Positions 12,125 through 24,366 of a stretch of DNA of 64,000 nucleotides are shown here, piece after piece. The notes below the pieces were generated by a model. It was not told the DNA's origin, did no database searches, and saw only the letters and a program-made list of their open reading frames with translations. The stretch lies in NCBI GenBank assembly GCA_032871835.1, contig CM065300.1, positions 110,791,088 through 110,855,087 of the forward strand. The letters run 5' to 3'. The position numbers and the translations under genes were made by a program. The DNA is from Dipteronia dyeriana. Taxonomy: Eukaryota > Streptophyta > Magnoliopsida > Sapindales > Sapindaceae. Within the stretch, counting starts at the first letter, position 1, and every line of letters begins with the position of its first letter.

Positions 12125-12445
12125 TATATAATTATTACAAAACGTAATCTAATTACGCCCACTGCTAGTGCTGACATGACATCCCCTGACCCCACACGCA
12201 TTGAGAAGGCTTGCTCCTCTAGCTATGTCCAAGAATCGGTCCATTGTAATGAAGAAAAAACATGGTTAGTGGCCTCTGAATCAACTATCCAGGGTGAAGA
12301 ATCATCTTCTACTAAACACGACACAAGAACAAGTAAATCATATTCACTTTTCTTGGACTTCTTCTTGCTTTGGGATTTCTTGGGTTTGGGCTTACCCTTC
12401 GTTTTCCCAGTAGACCTCTTTCTCTTCTTATTATTAGAGTAGGAA
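12125..12445 (-). pseudogene. pol: Cop-D protease region
   Basis: Read on the minus strand from about 12445: a Lys-rich segment (KRKRSTGKTKGKPKPKKSQS), then YDLLVLVSCLVEDDSSPWIV, then DSEATNHVF, where copia proteases have DSGATNH, so the active-site Gly is Glu. A stop and shifts follow toward 12125. The CCHC zinc knuckle that normally precedes this block is absent. The + frame at 12176-12442 is only the antisense of this region. Confidence 0.8.
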
Positions 12446-13072
12446 GATGGTTCGACAACATTTGCCTCACTGGTCTTACCCTAGTTGTGAGGACTCAAAG
12501 GTAGTGAGCTCATTAAGCAACTATGTGAGATTGAACCTTAACTTGTTCATCCCGTAGTTGCTCTTAAACTGACCAAAACTCTTTGAAATAGTCGTCAGTA
12601 TGATGCTCACTTGACTGGGTTCATCAATGGCCCCGCCATTGACTTCTGCCTTATTGAAGTAGGACATCATGCTCAGGACATGTTCTCGAACCGAAGTACC
12701 TTTCTTCGTACGAGTGAGCATAGCGGAACGAACAACTTCATGTCGCTTTTGCTTGAAGGGCTGCCCGAACATAGCTTGCAATGACTCTATGAATTCGAAT
12801 GCTGAAGTCATTGCTTCATGCTTTGTGACAAGAACGTCTGTTATAGAAGCAAACAGATATGTTCGGGCCTTCTCATCAGATGAGACTCATCGTTCGTATG
12901 CCTCACAAACAGTTCGTGTGGCATTAGCAGCAGGCGCTGAAGGACATTCCTGCGTAAGCACAAACTTGAGGTCTTTGGTGACCAATATTGCACTAATGTT
13001 AAGTTTCCACTTAGTGTAGTTATCACCAGTTAATTTATCGTTTGCGAGAATTTGAAGTAATGCAGAAGACAT
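12446..13072 (-). pseudogene. gag: Cop-D gag
   Basis: A minus-strand copia gag. The likely start is the ATG at 13072 (MSSALLQILANDKLTGDNY), which matches the conserved gag N-terminus; an upstream in-frame ATG at 13099 is less likely. The frame shifts near 12887. The central part is 12811-12521 (MTSAFEFIESLQAMFGQPFK, then KGTSVREHVLSMMSYFNKAE and LRFNLT). A TAG stop then replaces a Gln codon, and LLNELTTFES follows. Gag forms the virus-like particle in this family, and the copy is broken. Confidence 0.85.
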
Positions 13073-14614
13073 TATTGCTAAAATAAATAAAACTTTCATT
13101 CAGTCATTTATTTAAAACAAGTGCGAGTGCTTTGGCATAAATTTAAACATGATGCATGCACATGTTTAACGAACTAGAACTACCCTAAAACTAGTTGCCA
13201 TACCACGACAATCCAACATACCATAAAGAAGTGCCGACTTAGGGTCGGTCAAGTCTTTGCATGTTGGACCGAGACATTCTCAATCAAATGATATTCTAGA
13301 ATAACTCTTATTATCATTCAACAATCGTTCATTCAGTCAGATTTTTAATTAACAAACTTAATCAAAACCTTCATGAGTGTAACCCACAATTTCAGATCTC
13401 AAGAGCTTAACTCGAGAATTGCCGCCTTAGAATCGGTCAATCCTGAAATACCCTCAGAAATCCTATCCGTTAAGAAGTCAACATTGGTATTGACCTTTAT
13501 GGATACCCTCCTTAGGAAGGACGAAAGCAAAGCCGCCACGAGGCCCCACTCGGATCTCACAGTGTTGAACTAATGATGGAGACCGCGGGATATATATGTC
13601 ATATATCCCTCTCCCACTCACTATTTTAAAATTAGGGTTTTCCATTAACCGTTAATGCACCTAGATTCTACAGGATTAAACGACTAACTTTAATCAAGTT
13701 ATCTAGCGCATTAACTAATTAGAAACAAATTCTAATTAACTAATAAATTATTAATGATTTTTAACAATTAAAAATCTAATCTATTAGTGAATAATCTAAG
13801 ATTTTGTAAACTGTTTACTGAGATAAGATTATTATGTTAGTGTTTACCAAATTGTAACTATTAAAACTCTAACACTTTATTCGATTCATTTATTATTAGG
13901 TAATTAATCATATTAATCCTAATTACAATAAATGACCCTATTAATCTAACTTATTAAACTCTTTAATAACTAGATTAATATTAATGAGAATTACCAAGTT
14001 TTCTAACCATTAAAAACTAATCTCATTATTCATTGCCAATTATGTATATTACCCATTTTAATCACATTAAAAAAATACATAAAATATCAGGCTATGATGT
14101 ATTTATGACATATCAAATATATTTTGTGTAGGCACATCTAATCTAAATGACATACGTATGCATGGCAATGCTTTTATCATCATATAATATAAAGCATACA
14201 TGAATTGACCGAGTACTGTGGATTATTTAACCTAAAATATTGGAATCTAAAATTACAAAAAAAAATTCCCAAGGCATTCCTTGGTCTTCTAGTAACTACA
14301 TATATCTTCCAATCTCTTCAGGTCACTCCGATTCATCTCATGAATCCTTCTTCGCGATTTTCCCAAGTCTTCAATATAGGTTACATTTTTTTTATCAATA
14401 TAATAACAGAAAAAAAAGAAAAATAATAATAATAATAATAATACAACCCATAAACCCTAAATCCACAGTACCATATAATTAACGATCAATCAAGTTTTTG
14501 TAAATTAAAAAAAAAATATACATACAAAAACATCATACAGTCAATTTAAATTGTGCCTACACAATTCATACATACACGAGCATCGAAAACAATTTCTTGT
14601 TCCAAAAAATAAAT
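13073..14614 (-). other. Cop-D 5' leader (non-coding)
   Basis: 1.5 kb between the gag start and the PBS. It has no long reading frame on the minus strand. It is AT-rich, with one more GC-rich patch (13400-13570) and an A/ATA-rich stretch near 14410-14445. The + frames here are unsupported. Confidence 0.75.
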
Positions 14615-14630
14615 TGGCTCTGATACCAAT
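14615..14630 (-). other. Primer-binding site, Cop-D element
   Basis: On the minus strand ATTGGTATCAGAGCCA directly follows the 5' LTR end (GGTTCCAACA). It matches the initiator tRNA-Met PBS used by plant copia elements. Confidence 0.95.
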
Positions 14631-15025
14631 TGTTGGAACCCTGTTCACCGGTCACGCAACGGTACTAGGTCTTAAAATTTTTATACAGATCATATTTGTA
14701 AATGGGACCAGTGAACTTTGGATCGTAATTATTTTTTGGAACTAATACATACAATATGTACACACAGGAAATTGTAATCAATAAAATCAGAAGAACATAC
14801 CAACGCTTGGAGGCTCCTTCACTTTACGTTATGCTCTTGTCTGAACCACTTGATCTTCCTTGTTATCTCCCGGTATTGGTAACTGCGTGTGGGCGCGTCA
14901 TGGTCTCAGAAACATGAAAAGAGCATGTAGAGAGAATTGAAGAAACTCTTTCTTCTATGTGTTTCAAAAACACATAAAACATGAAACCAAATATATATAT
15001 ATATATAGCTTGCTTCGTTTTTTTC

Positions 15026-15071
<46 letters not shown>

Positions 15072-16752
15072 ATTTTATATATGACCAAAATCTCAATCAC
15101 GCCTGTTGTTTGCTTTTATATGACCAAAAAAACAATCACGCCTGCTGTTTGCTTTATATATATATATGTTGCACTTGCTATTTTATATATATTCAATGGC
15201 CTTTACTTGCTTTTGCTATATGACTACCAATTATCAATCTGGCCTGCTGTTGCTTTTATATATATATATCATATATGTATTAAGTATTTGCATCCTATGA
15301 AAATTCTTCTTTTGACTATTGTTTTATGTACACACCAATTTACATCCAATGCAATCTCTTGTGTTTTTAATTGGTATGTATCTTTTAATTATCCTTTTCA
15401 AATATATCTAATATATTAAAGGTGATAATAAGTATTTTAAATTTAAACTTTAATTCAAATACTTAGATAAATTATTTAGTAAGATAAAAATAATTCTATT
15501 ATTTTATCTTCACCTAAATCCATATATCAACTAACACTTTCCAATTAATAGTTAATGAATAATTCATAATTATCAATATAATTAAATAATTTAATTATTT
15601 AATTAATTTAACTATTAACATTCATTAATTAAATAATCTCATTATTCAATTAATTCCTGAATATATACATGTCACTTTTGTAACACACTTAATTGGACAA
15701 TCCAATTAATTAACCGTGACCCTTGTTACCTAAATCGATCGGGCTAGCAAGGGGACCTAATGGACCCACAGTATTTTGAGCTTTAATAATACTTGGAATC
15801 ATTAATAAAACTCTTTAAATAATATTCCTTGATTTTTGACTCCAGTGTTATTCCACTAAAAACCTGAAGCTGTACTCTCTCAACTGTAGACGCTTTTACA
15901 CAGACCGATACAACTCGGTGTCCATCGATATAGCTATTACATATGGTGTGATCCTCCACAGTATTTCATAATTAGAGATGGGTCATAATATCCGTTTTAC
16001 CCCTCTAATCACGTATATCCTTTAAGTACCATTGATTCTCTATTGGACAATAAATCCTATTTCCTTACGGAATTAGGAGAGCGCTGATATTGTCCAAGCC
16101 CCGAATCAACCCTTAAGGAAACTACCATCTACTTCTCACAAGAAGGAGTGGATTCCACTATTGTGTACAAACCTTCCCAGCCACAGGCTAAACCGTAATA
16201 CCAACGTAAGGAGTATATTGATAAGGAAATGCATTTGACCTCACACATGGTATATCAAAGACCACGATCTAACCTGAAAGAGTCGATAAGACACTCATGA
16301 TTAAGATCACCCATATATAGGCATCTTTAGTTGATATATATGAATCTCATCGGTAAACGGATCTTGGTGAGAGATTCATATAGATCATGGCCCAGTCCTA
16401 TATGATCATATCATACAAGGTGCCTCCATTCTCATATCTCCATATGAATGATTCAGGATAGAATCACCGTACATTACGGAATGGACCGCAACTATAGATT
16501 AACCATAAATAAAGTACCCAGCTTTATTTCCTATCTATGGACTCTTTAGATTGCACATCTCTTACTGTATCCATCCGTATATGACACTCATATACACAGT
16601 TCGAGATTACATCTGGCAATCTTGGATGTTAATGATATATGCACAAGTTTATAAAATAAATAAATAACATAACAAGGATTAATTGAACTTTTCTTTTTAT
16701 TTATTTCATAAATTCATTTACAAATTACATCTTTAGAGCATAAACCCCGACA
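14631..16752 (-). repeat. 5' LTR of Cop-D element
   Basis: 2122 bp, homologous along its length to 8038-10130. It has an (AT)n tract at 15030-15069. Its outer (right) end is CCCGACA where the other copy has CCCAACA, a substitution acquired after insertion. Confidence 0.92.
15030..15069. repeat. (TA)n microsatellite in Cop-D LTR
   Basis: About 40 bp of TA dinucleotides. The matching place in the other LTR has a shorter run (8432-8458). Confidence 0.95.
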
Positions 16753-17651
16753 TCCATGACTTCCTTGTACGTGTAGGGATCATCATCGTCTAGGAGATTC
16801 TCGACTGATTCTTCTAGATCGATATATCTCTCGGGTTGTCTACTAACCCACCCACTACGATGAGGAATGGTAGATTGTTGATCTTTTGTTGGTACTGAAC
16901 TTACAATTTTGCTAGGTTGTGAAACCTTTTATGGAATTATATCTCCTTAAATCTCATTCAGGACAATTCTACTTTTAGGCACAAAATTATTCTTATAGTC
17001 CTCTTCTAGAATTTTAGCATTTGTCAAAACAAATACTTTAAGATCTAAAGGACTATATAAATAATATCCTTCGGTTTCTTTTGGATACCCTACAAATATG
17101 CATGTTTCTAAACGGGACTCCATCTTTTTCGTCTTTCCATTTGACACGTGCACAGGACATCCAAATATCCTTAAGTGTTGTAAACTAGGCTTTTGCCTAG
17201 TCCACAACTCATACGGTGTTTTAGGAACCAACTTAGATGTTACATCATTTAGAATGCGCATAAAGGTTTGTAAAGCATATCCCCAAAAAGAATTATGAAG
17301 CATTGAATAACTCAACATAGACCTAACCATGTCCAAAAGAGTTTTGTTTCTCCTTTCTACCACCCCATTTTATTGAGGTGTACCTGGTGCAGAAAACAAA
17401 GAAATTATCCCGTTATCAATAAGATATTGTTGAAACTCACTAGATAAATATTCTCCACTACGATCAGACCTCAAGATTTTTATATATTTCTCAAGCTGAT
17501 TTTCTATTTCAACTTTAAATGCTTTAAACATGTCAAAAGCATCTGAATTATGTCTCATGGGATACACATAGCCAAATCTCAAGTAATCATCTGTGAAAGT
17601 GATGAAGTACTCATATCCTCCTTTAGCTTGAATGCTCATAGGACCACACAC
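16753..17651 (-). pseudogene. pol: Outer Cop-A integrase core and linker
   Basis: The minus-strand frame 17651-16947 is continuous apart from one TAA stop that replaces a Gln codon between TPQ and NGVVERRN (near 17367). It encodes the integrase core. The three acidic residues are visible: Asp in FITFTDDYLRFGY, Asp in RSDRSGEYL, and Glu in [13 protein letters not shown]. The C-terminal part is [20 protein letters not shown] and [15 protein letters not shown]. 16946-16758 is the weakly conserved linker to RT. 16753-16757 is the TCCAT target duplication. Confidence 0.88.
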
Positions 17652-18330
17652 ATCAGTGTGTATTAATCCTAAATGTTTAGTGGCTCTTGTGCTTTTGGTT
17701 GTGAATGACCTTTAGGCCATCTTACCTTCCAAACAAGATTCTCATATTGGTAGATCATCAACCTTTGAGTAACTTAAAGGTCCATCACTAACCAATCTTT
17801 TGATCCTATTAAGGTTAATATGACCCAGGCACAAATGCCATAGGTAGGTTTCATCTTTTGATAATTTTACTCTTTTATGATTAGGTTCTATTGATTTTGT
17901 GTCTAATAAGTGAGAGATATTGATATGCAAATAGAATAAACCATTTTCCAATGTACCTTTGCAAATAAATTTGTTATTCCTACTAATAATAAAACCTTTA
18001 TTAAAAGTAACTGAATATCCAAATTTATTTAAACAAGCAACTGACATTAAATTCCTCTTGAATTAAGGTACATAATATATGTCTATTAGATCTAAATTCC
18101 TACAAGAATCTAAATTAATTCTAATACTTCCCACTGCACTGGCAGACAACAATGCTTCGTTACCTAAACGCAAGTTGAATTCATTGTCATTCAGTCTATT
18201 CCTGTTCCTTGAACCTCTTCTTCCTTCTTGTCTTGAGACTTTGGGCAATTTCTTTTCTGATGTCCCTTTTCACAACAAAGGAAACATTTCCCTTTGATCT
18301 TGATTAATTTCTTAATCTCCTTCTTGGTAG
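17652..18330 (-). pseudogene. pol: Outer Cop-A zinc knuckle, protease and GAG-pre-integrase
   Basis: Read on the minus strand: the gag CCHC knuckle is intact as CFLCCEKGHQKRNC (about 18238-18290). Next comes a protease-region remnant (18248-18063, FNLRLGNEALLSASAVGSIR, then LDLIDIYYVP). The GAG-pre-integrase domain is 18047-17742 (NKFGYSVTFNKGFI, then YLWHLCLGHINLNRIKRLV). The HHCC finger keeps both His, but the first Cys position is a stop (LPI then ESCLEG). The catalytic protease DSG segment is not present, so part of PR is deleted. Confidence 0.82.
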
Positions 18331-19000
18331 GTCCAAGTTTCTTTTTCTTCTATTGTTTCTTGACCTTCTTACTGGTCTTAAGAGTAGCAACACTACCTAC
18401 TGTATAAATCTCTTATCCTTTGCTCTTCATAAGGACTTATTGTACATCTCGTAACAGGACCTGCAAGGTGTATTCCTTATTGTTCAAGGTGTAGTTCAAC
18501 TTAAATCGATCAAAGGAATCCAACAGTGAGTTGACAATCATGTCAATTTTCATCTCACCATTTATCTTAGCACCAATGAGTTTAGCAATGTTGAGATGTG
18601 CTATGCCTGTCATCATGTGATCATTCACAGCCTATCCTGATTTCATCCTAAGATTCATGAAAGCAGTCACTACCTCTCTCTTAGTCGTCCTGGACTTCAT
18701 AGCAAACATATCTTCTAGAGACATCATTATATTAGCAACAGTCTTCATTCTTTCATGTTGCTGCTACAACATGTCGAATATGGTGGCCATAACGTAACAT
18801 TTGGTCATCTTATTTGAAGTGTTCCACGTTGATACTCGTCTCTTTGCTCCTCGAGTCTCTGGAGTCGGAGGTTAAGGGGTACATAGATCAAACTTACGCT
18901 TTTCTGCTTGCAGCAACAACCTAATTTTTCTTTTTCGTATGACGTAAATATCACAAGTTAAAGTACTATCTTTTAGGATGTTTATTAGGGATAGGGTCAT
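18331..19000 (-). pseudogene. gag: Outer Cop-A gag
   Basis: A minus-strand gag starting at the ATG at 19000 (the MTPSLI... start shared with the copy at 57271) and reading, with stops and shifts, to the zinc knuckle. The best stretch is 18628-18437 (HLNIAKLIGAKINGEMKIDM, then FDRFKLNYTLNNKEYTLQ). A Lys-rich segment follows before the CCHC box. Confidence 0.82.
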
Positions 19001-19193
19001 GATATTTGAATAATAACAAAAATTATATAAGCAAACAATCATGATAAAGCACTTTTGAATATTTATTTTGAATTAAATAAAATAATTCAATCGTAAAATT
19101 CAACGGTGATCCAACAGCCATAAATGTCACACCTCTTTTAGGAGTTCGTACCATTTAATAGTTGGACTAGGTCCCACCTAATTGGTAACATAT
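19001..19193 (-). other. Outer Cop-A 5' leader, first part
   Basis: Non-coding leader upstream of the gag ATG, homologous to 32811-33005 and 57272-57465. It stops at 19193, where the inner Cop-A element was inserted after GGTAACATAT, and continues at 36315 (CATAACAACCAAC). Confidence 0.85.
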
Positions 19194-21413
19194 TGTAGGG
19201 AAAAAATGGTTCAAAACGCAATAGAAGCGTGAGAAAAAAAAAGGAAAAATTAGGGTTTGCGTATAAATAAAAATTTTCCATTTTAATAACAAGAACCTTA
19301 ACCCTAGATTAATTGATGTATATAAAAAGTATCGTACCTTTTTTATTCGTGACGATTGAACTAGCGTCAAATTGAATCCGCAAGATCTTCCAATCCAATC
19401 ATGAATGTGAATCACCTATGAGTGTGGGCTCCCTTTCTTTAAATAATATACCTGAGGATAGAAACAAACAAAATCTTCTTCTTTATTAGTCACAATAATC
19501 CTCCAAGAAAAAAAACCAAGAACGTCGTCACTTGTGAATTATCAATCAATTCGATTAAAACTCGCGTGAACCTTGATTCGATGTTGTACACAAAACCCTT
19601 TTGATGCAAAGGATACTAGTGTACTATCGAAAACAAAAACGTTCCCTCTTTTCTCTATGCTTGGCCGAATTCATCACACGATGAGTTGGACGAAGTTTTT
19701 TTTTATAACAATAAAAAAACTAATAAAATACAACTTCTCACACAATAATTTTTTCCTTAGTCGAAATTTACAAGTAGTATATATAGGAGACCAAATCCTC
19801 TCCTAAGAAAGATTTACTTGGTGGTTAAGAATCCTTTCCTTGGGTAGATTTACTTGGTGGTTAAGAATCCTTTTCTAAAAAGAATTCTATCCTACACCAA
19901 GACTCCAAATCCAACTCAACAGTGTATTTGTAACCATATAAAAGACTTTCTTTTTTGATTAGATAAATAATTCCTTTTATTTATCTACTTATCAAATATA
20001 GTCTTTAATATTAATTCTACTACCAACATTAGTATAATATTAGGAGACCATCTCCTAATAGAAAAAGATTTTGATTTTTAATTAAATAATTAATTAATCA
20101 CCAAATTAATTAATTTCCATTTAATTATATAATAAAATAAAATAATATAATTAAGCTATTCTAAATAGCCTTGCCGCCCAACAAATATATATGGGCCAAT
20201 ATATTATTTTCTTATTTTATTAAATCCATTTGACCTTTATAAAAAGTTTACATGTGAACTAAACACGTTCATACAATACAAAAGGAAACAAGTCCACATA
20301 CCTCAATACAATTCTAGATGGACCCCTTAATTGGTCCGGTAGAATATATCAAGTGATCCATATAAGTTCGTGTGGAATTGGAATCTTGGCAGGATATCTA
20401 AATTTAAGCTCCAGCAGACACAACCCAATCACAATCAACAAGTGATTCACTTAGATCCGATCTATTTAATTTTAGTTCATTACACTAAAGAACTAAAATT
20501 GAACTCTTAAATAAAGATAGAATAAATTGATGTTACTCATTCATACCCTAGACAACCTTATTGGAGAAAGTGTATCTTCGTGAAGAATATCAGTAATCGC
20601 CAAGAGCTCATAGACCGCCTATAGCTTTCCAAGTTACCATATTTACTCATATGACCACATTTTGAACTTGGATATTTTGACTTGTCCAGAAGCCATGTTT
20701 CAATAGACACTATTGAAAACTTAATGTTAAGATTTAATTTCTAATACCTCAAAACATTCATATGATGATATTCTATTCTCATTTGATAAATGGAGCCACG
20801 ATGTCCATATCTATAAATGAGGTCCTCTATCGATTAACAAATGAATACCACCAAAATATCAAGGATAGACTATGCTATATAATCATACTCAGTGATAGCT
20901 CAAATGACAACACTTGCAACCATAAGTCCAACATGTATCTCAGGATTGAGCTAGACTCTCCGATTGTCTTCAAATAAAAACTTTTTTAGATTGACGGTTC
21001 TAGATAAAGTATTTCATTTTGATCCTTTTCAATGCACCCAATCTACTAGATTCTTTAGCCTAAAGACACCACACTTTGTTGATTTTAGACTCATCATAAC
21101 ACATTTGATCCCAGTCAAATGCTAGCAAAAGAATCTACAAGTTTGACAAGACAAAGGCGCCTAACCTTTTATCTTAAGTTGTGAATGTTATTCAAGACTA
21201 ACTAAAGAATTGTGTCTAGCTTATACATATCTAGATGTATGAACAATTCTTATTTTCTCATAGTATTTTGACCTTATGATTATTTACTTTTGACGATTAT
21301 AATAATTAAACTATAAATGCTATAAGATTTCTTAAAATTGAAATCACTTTATTAATATGAAAAGATTGTCAAATACATTATTATACTCTTGCTATCGAGC
21401 ATAATCCTAACAA
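19194..21413 (-). repeat. 3' LTR of inner Cop-A element
   Basis: 2220 bp. On the minus strand it runs from TGTTAGGATTATGCTCGATA to TTTTTTCCCTACA. It is homologous along its length to 5172-7470 and 34211-36314. A TATA-like GTATATATAGG lies near 19778-19788. Confidence 0.92.
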
Positions 21414-21428
21414 TCTCGCACTTGCTCT
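21414..21428 (-). other. Polypurine tract, inner Cop-A element
   Basis: On the minus strand GAGCAAGTGCGAGAT directly precedes TGTTAGGATT. This is a typical copia PPT and 3' LTR junction. Confidence 0.9.
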
Positions 21429-22949
21429 ATAGCAAATGTGTCATATTTCTCATCCCTATGTTCTCTAGATGCCCATCAAAACTCTTTCTGTGGAAGAGCC
21501 TTTATAAAGGGATTCACTAGATTATCTGCTGACGCGATCTTGGTAATCGTCACGTCACGTCACCCTATGCACAATTTCCCTTAGAAGGTGATACTTTCTT
21601 TTAATGTGTTTCCCTCTCTAATGACCTCTTAGTTCTCTCGAATTAGCCACTGCTCCACTATTGTCACAATAGATAGTGATCTGTTTATTCGTATCAGGAA
21701 CCACTTCTAAGTCAATCAGGAATAGGCGAAGCCAGACAACCTCTTTAGCAGCCTCGCATGCGGCAATATACTCGGCTTCCATGGTGCAATCGATAATACA
21801 AGATTTCTTGATACTCTTCCATATGACTACCCCTCCTCCAATAGTAAACACAGATCCTGATGTTGATCTCCTGGAGTCAGAATCTGACTGAAAATCAGAA
21901 TCTGTATACCCGACGGGAATCAAATCCCCTCTAGAGTATACAAGCATATAATCTCTCGTTCTCTTGAGATACTTTAAAATATGCTTGACCGTCGTCCAGT
22001 GATCAAGACCAGGTTTCAATTGAAACCTGCTAACTATACCGACAGCAAAACAAATATCTGGTCTAGTACAGAGCTTTGCATACACGAGACTTCCTACTGC
22101 TGATGCATATGGAACCCCACTCACAAGTTGCTCTTCATGCTCATTCTTAGGAACTTGTTCCTTAGAAAGTTTGATACCATGTCTGAAAGGTAACATACCT
22201 TTCTTGGAATCTTGCATGGAAAACCTAGACAAGATTTTATCTATGTATGAAGCTTGGGATAATGCAATCGTTCTATTCTTTCTATTCTTTATGACTTGGA
22301 TACCAAGGATATAACTTGCTTCTCCTAAGTCCTTCATATCAAATTGTTTTGCTAACCATTCTTTTATTGATGTCAATACACCTACATCGTTTCCGATTAG
22401 TAGTATATCATTAACGTAAAGAACTAGGAAAACCAACTTGTTGCCTATAATCCTTTTGTATACACAAGGTTCATCAAGGTTTTGAATAAATCCAAAACTT
22501 TTCACGGCTTGATCGAACCTTATGTTCTAGGATCTGGATGTTTGCTTCAATCCATATATGGATCTTTGCAACTTGCATACCCTTTCCTCTTGGCCCTTTT
22601 TAATGAATCCTTCTGGTTGCATCATATAGATGCTTTCATCAAGACTTCCATTAAGGAAAGCTGTCTTGACGTCCATTTGCCAAATCTCTAGGTCTAGAGA
22701 TACCGCAATGGATAAGAGTATCCTAATGGATTTAAGCATGGCCACAGGAGAGAAGGTTTCTTCATAATCGATACCTTTCTTCTGTGTATAACCTTTAGCT
22801 ACCAATCTAGCTTTAAAGGTTTCCACCTTTCCATCCATTCCTCTTTTCCTCTTGTATACCCACTTACACCCAATGGGTTTTATCCCTTTAGGCAAGTCTA
22901 CAAGAGACCAGACTTTGTTTTTTATCATAGATTCAATTTCGGATTGCAT
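21429..22949 (-). pseudogene. pol: Inner Cop-A reverse transcriptase and RNase H
   Basis: Minus-strand frames 22949-22527 and 22505-21618 are one reading frame split by a TAG in place of the Trp codon of SRSWNIRFD (22528-22530). Order: KPIGCKWVYKRKRGMDGKVE, FKARLVAKGYTQKKG, MDVKTAFLNGSLDESIYMMQ, then the palm, where the YVDD box reads YVND (22407-22418). RNase H follows with Asp in VGYTDSDFQSD, Glu in TMEAEYIAACEAA and Asp in IYCDNSGAVAN. A stop follows LRGH, and the last part of RNase H (GKHIKRKYHL) lies below 21617. The YVND change alone should abolish polymerase activity. Confidence 0.9.
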
Positions 22950-23763
22950 TGCCTTTTGCCAATGGCGACAATCAACATCTTCCCTTATATAGGGATCATC
23001 GTCGTCCAGAAGATTCTCTACAGATTCTCCTAGACCGATGTATCTCTTGGGTTGTCTATCAACCCTCCCATTACGATGAGGTATGGTAGATTGTTGCTCT
23101 TGAGTTGGTAAGGAACTTACAATTGGGCTTGGTTACAAATCCTCTTGTGGAATTGTATCTCCTAAAAGCTTATTCAGGAAAATTCTACTTTTACTCACAA
23201 AATTATTCATATAGCCCTCTTCTAGAAATGTATCATTTGTCGAAACAAATACTTTAAGATCTGAAGCACTATAAAAATAATATCCTTTCATTCCTTTATG
23301 ATACCCTACAAATATGCATGTTTCTGAACGTGACTCCATCTTTTGTCTTTCCTGTTAACACGTGCGCAGGACATCCAAATATTCTTAAGTGTTGTAAACT
23401 AGGCTTTCGCTCGGTCCAAAACTTAAGCGGTGTTTTAGGAATCGACTTAGACGGTACATCGTTTAGAATGCACATAAAGGTTTGTAAAGCGTATGCCCAA
23501 AAAGAATTAGGAAACATTAAATAACTCAACATTGACCTAACTATATCCAAAAGAGTTCTATTTCTCATTTCTGCCACTCCATTTTGTTGAGGTGTGCCTG
23601 TTGCAGAAAATTGAGAATCTATCCCATTATCAATAAGATATTGTTGAAACTCACCAGATAGATATTCTCCACCACGATCAGAACACAAGATTTTTATACG
23701 CTTAAATGCTTTGAACATTTCAAAAGCGTCCGACTTATGTCTCATGAGATATACATAACCAAA
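22950..23763 (-). pseudogene. pol: Inner Cop-A integrase core and linker
   Basis: Minus-strand frames 23745-23296 and 23339-23133 encode the integrase core. Asp is in CSDRGGEYLSGEF and Glu in NGVAEMRNRTLLD. About 12 residues are missing in frame between KAFK and RIKIL. The frame shifts near 23340 ([20 protein letters not shown] continues in the other frame). A TGA ends the upstream frame after FTDDYS (23761-23763), so the first catalytic Asp sits just before a stop. 23132-22950 is the decayed linker to RT. Confidence 0.88.
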
Positions 23764-24366
23764 TCATGAGTAATCATCCGTGAAAGTGATGAAGTACTTA
23801 TATCCACCTCTAGCTTGAATGCTCACAGGTCCACACACATCAGTGTGTATCAATCCTAAACATTCGATGGCTCTTATTCCTTTGGTCGTAAACAACCTTT
23901 TGGTCATTTTACCTTCCAAATAAGATTCACAAGTTGGTAGATCATCAACCCTTAAGTCACTTAGAGGTCCGTCAATTACCAATCTTTTAATCCTATTAAG
24001 GTTAATATGACCTAGGCGCAAATGCCATAGGTATGTTTCATCTTTTGATAATTTTACTCTTTTATGATTAGGTTTTATTGATTCCGTGTCTAACAAGTGA
24101 GAGATATTTCCATGCAAATAGACTAAACCGTTTTCCAATGTACCTTTACAAACAAATTTGTTATTCTTACTAATAATAAAACTTTTATTAAAAGTAACCG
24201 AATATCCAAATTTATTTAGACAAGAGACCGAAATTAAATTCCTCTTGAATTGTGGTATATAATAAACGTTTATTAAAACTAAATGCCTATAAGAATCTAA
24301 ATTGATTCTAATATCTCCCACTATACTAGTAGACACCAACGCTCCATTGCCTAAATGCAAGTTCAA
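23764..24366 (-). pseudogene. pol: Inner Cop-A GAG-pre-integrase and integrase zinc finger
   Basis: A 200-codon minus-strand frame running from MNLHLGNGALVSTSIVGDIR through VYYIPQFKRNLISVSCLNKF and YLWHLRLGHINLNRIKRLV to KYFITFTDDYS. It covers the end of the protease-like spacer, the GAG-pre-integrase domain and the HHCC finger. The finger keeps both His and the first Cys, but the second Cys is Tyr (CESYLEG for CESCLEG), which should disrupt zinc binding. It ends at the nonsense codon shared with the integrase entry. Confidence 0.9.

Larger units (their letters stand above)
8038..16752 (-). mobile_element. Cop-D copia element with TCCAT target duplication
   Basis: A minus-strand Ty1/copia element of 8715 bp with both LTRs (8038-10130 and 14631-16752), a PPT next to the 3' LTR and a PBS next to the 5' LTR. 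The 5-bp target duplication TCCAT lies at 8033-8037 and 16753-16757, and the outer Cop-A pol reads straight across it. The internal region is about 4.5 kb and has lost integrase and the gag zinc knuckle. RT, RNase H and protease are damaged, so it cannot move on its own products. Gag and RNase H motifs resemble plant TAR/Tork-type copia (low-certainty lineage call). Confidence 0.92.

Noticed and set aside
12176..13019. + strand frames of 88 and 116 codons over the Cop-D gag/protease region
   Set aside because: Antisense shadows of minus-strand gag and protease sequence with clear copia similarity.
14981..15419. Frames rich in repeated Ile-Tyr over the TA tracts of the Cop-D LTRs (also 8270-8712)
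   Set aside because: Translation of a microsatellite (ATATAT reads Ile-Tyr); not a gene or a membrane protein.
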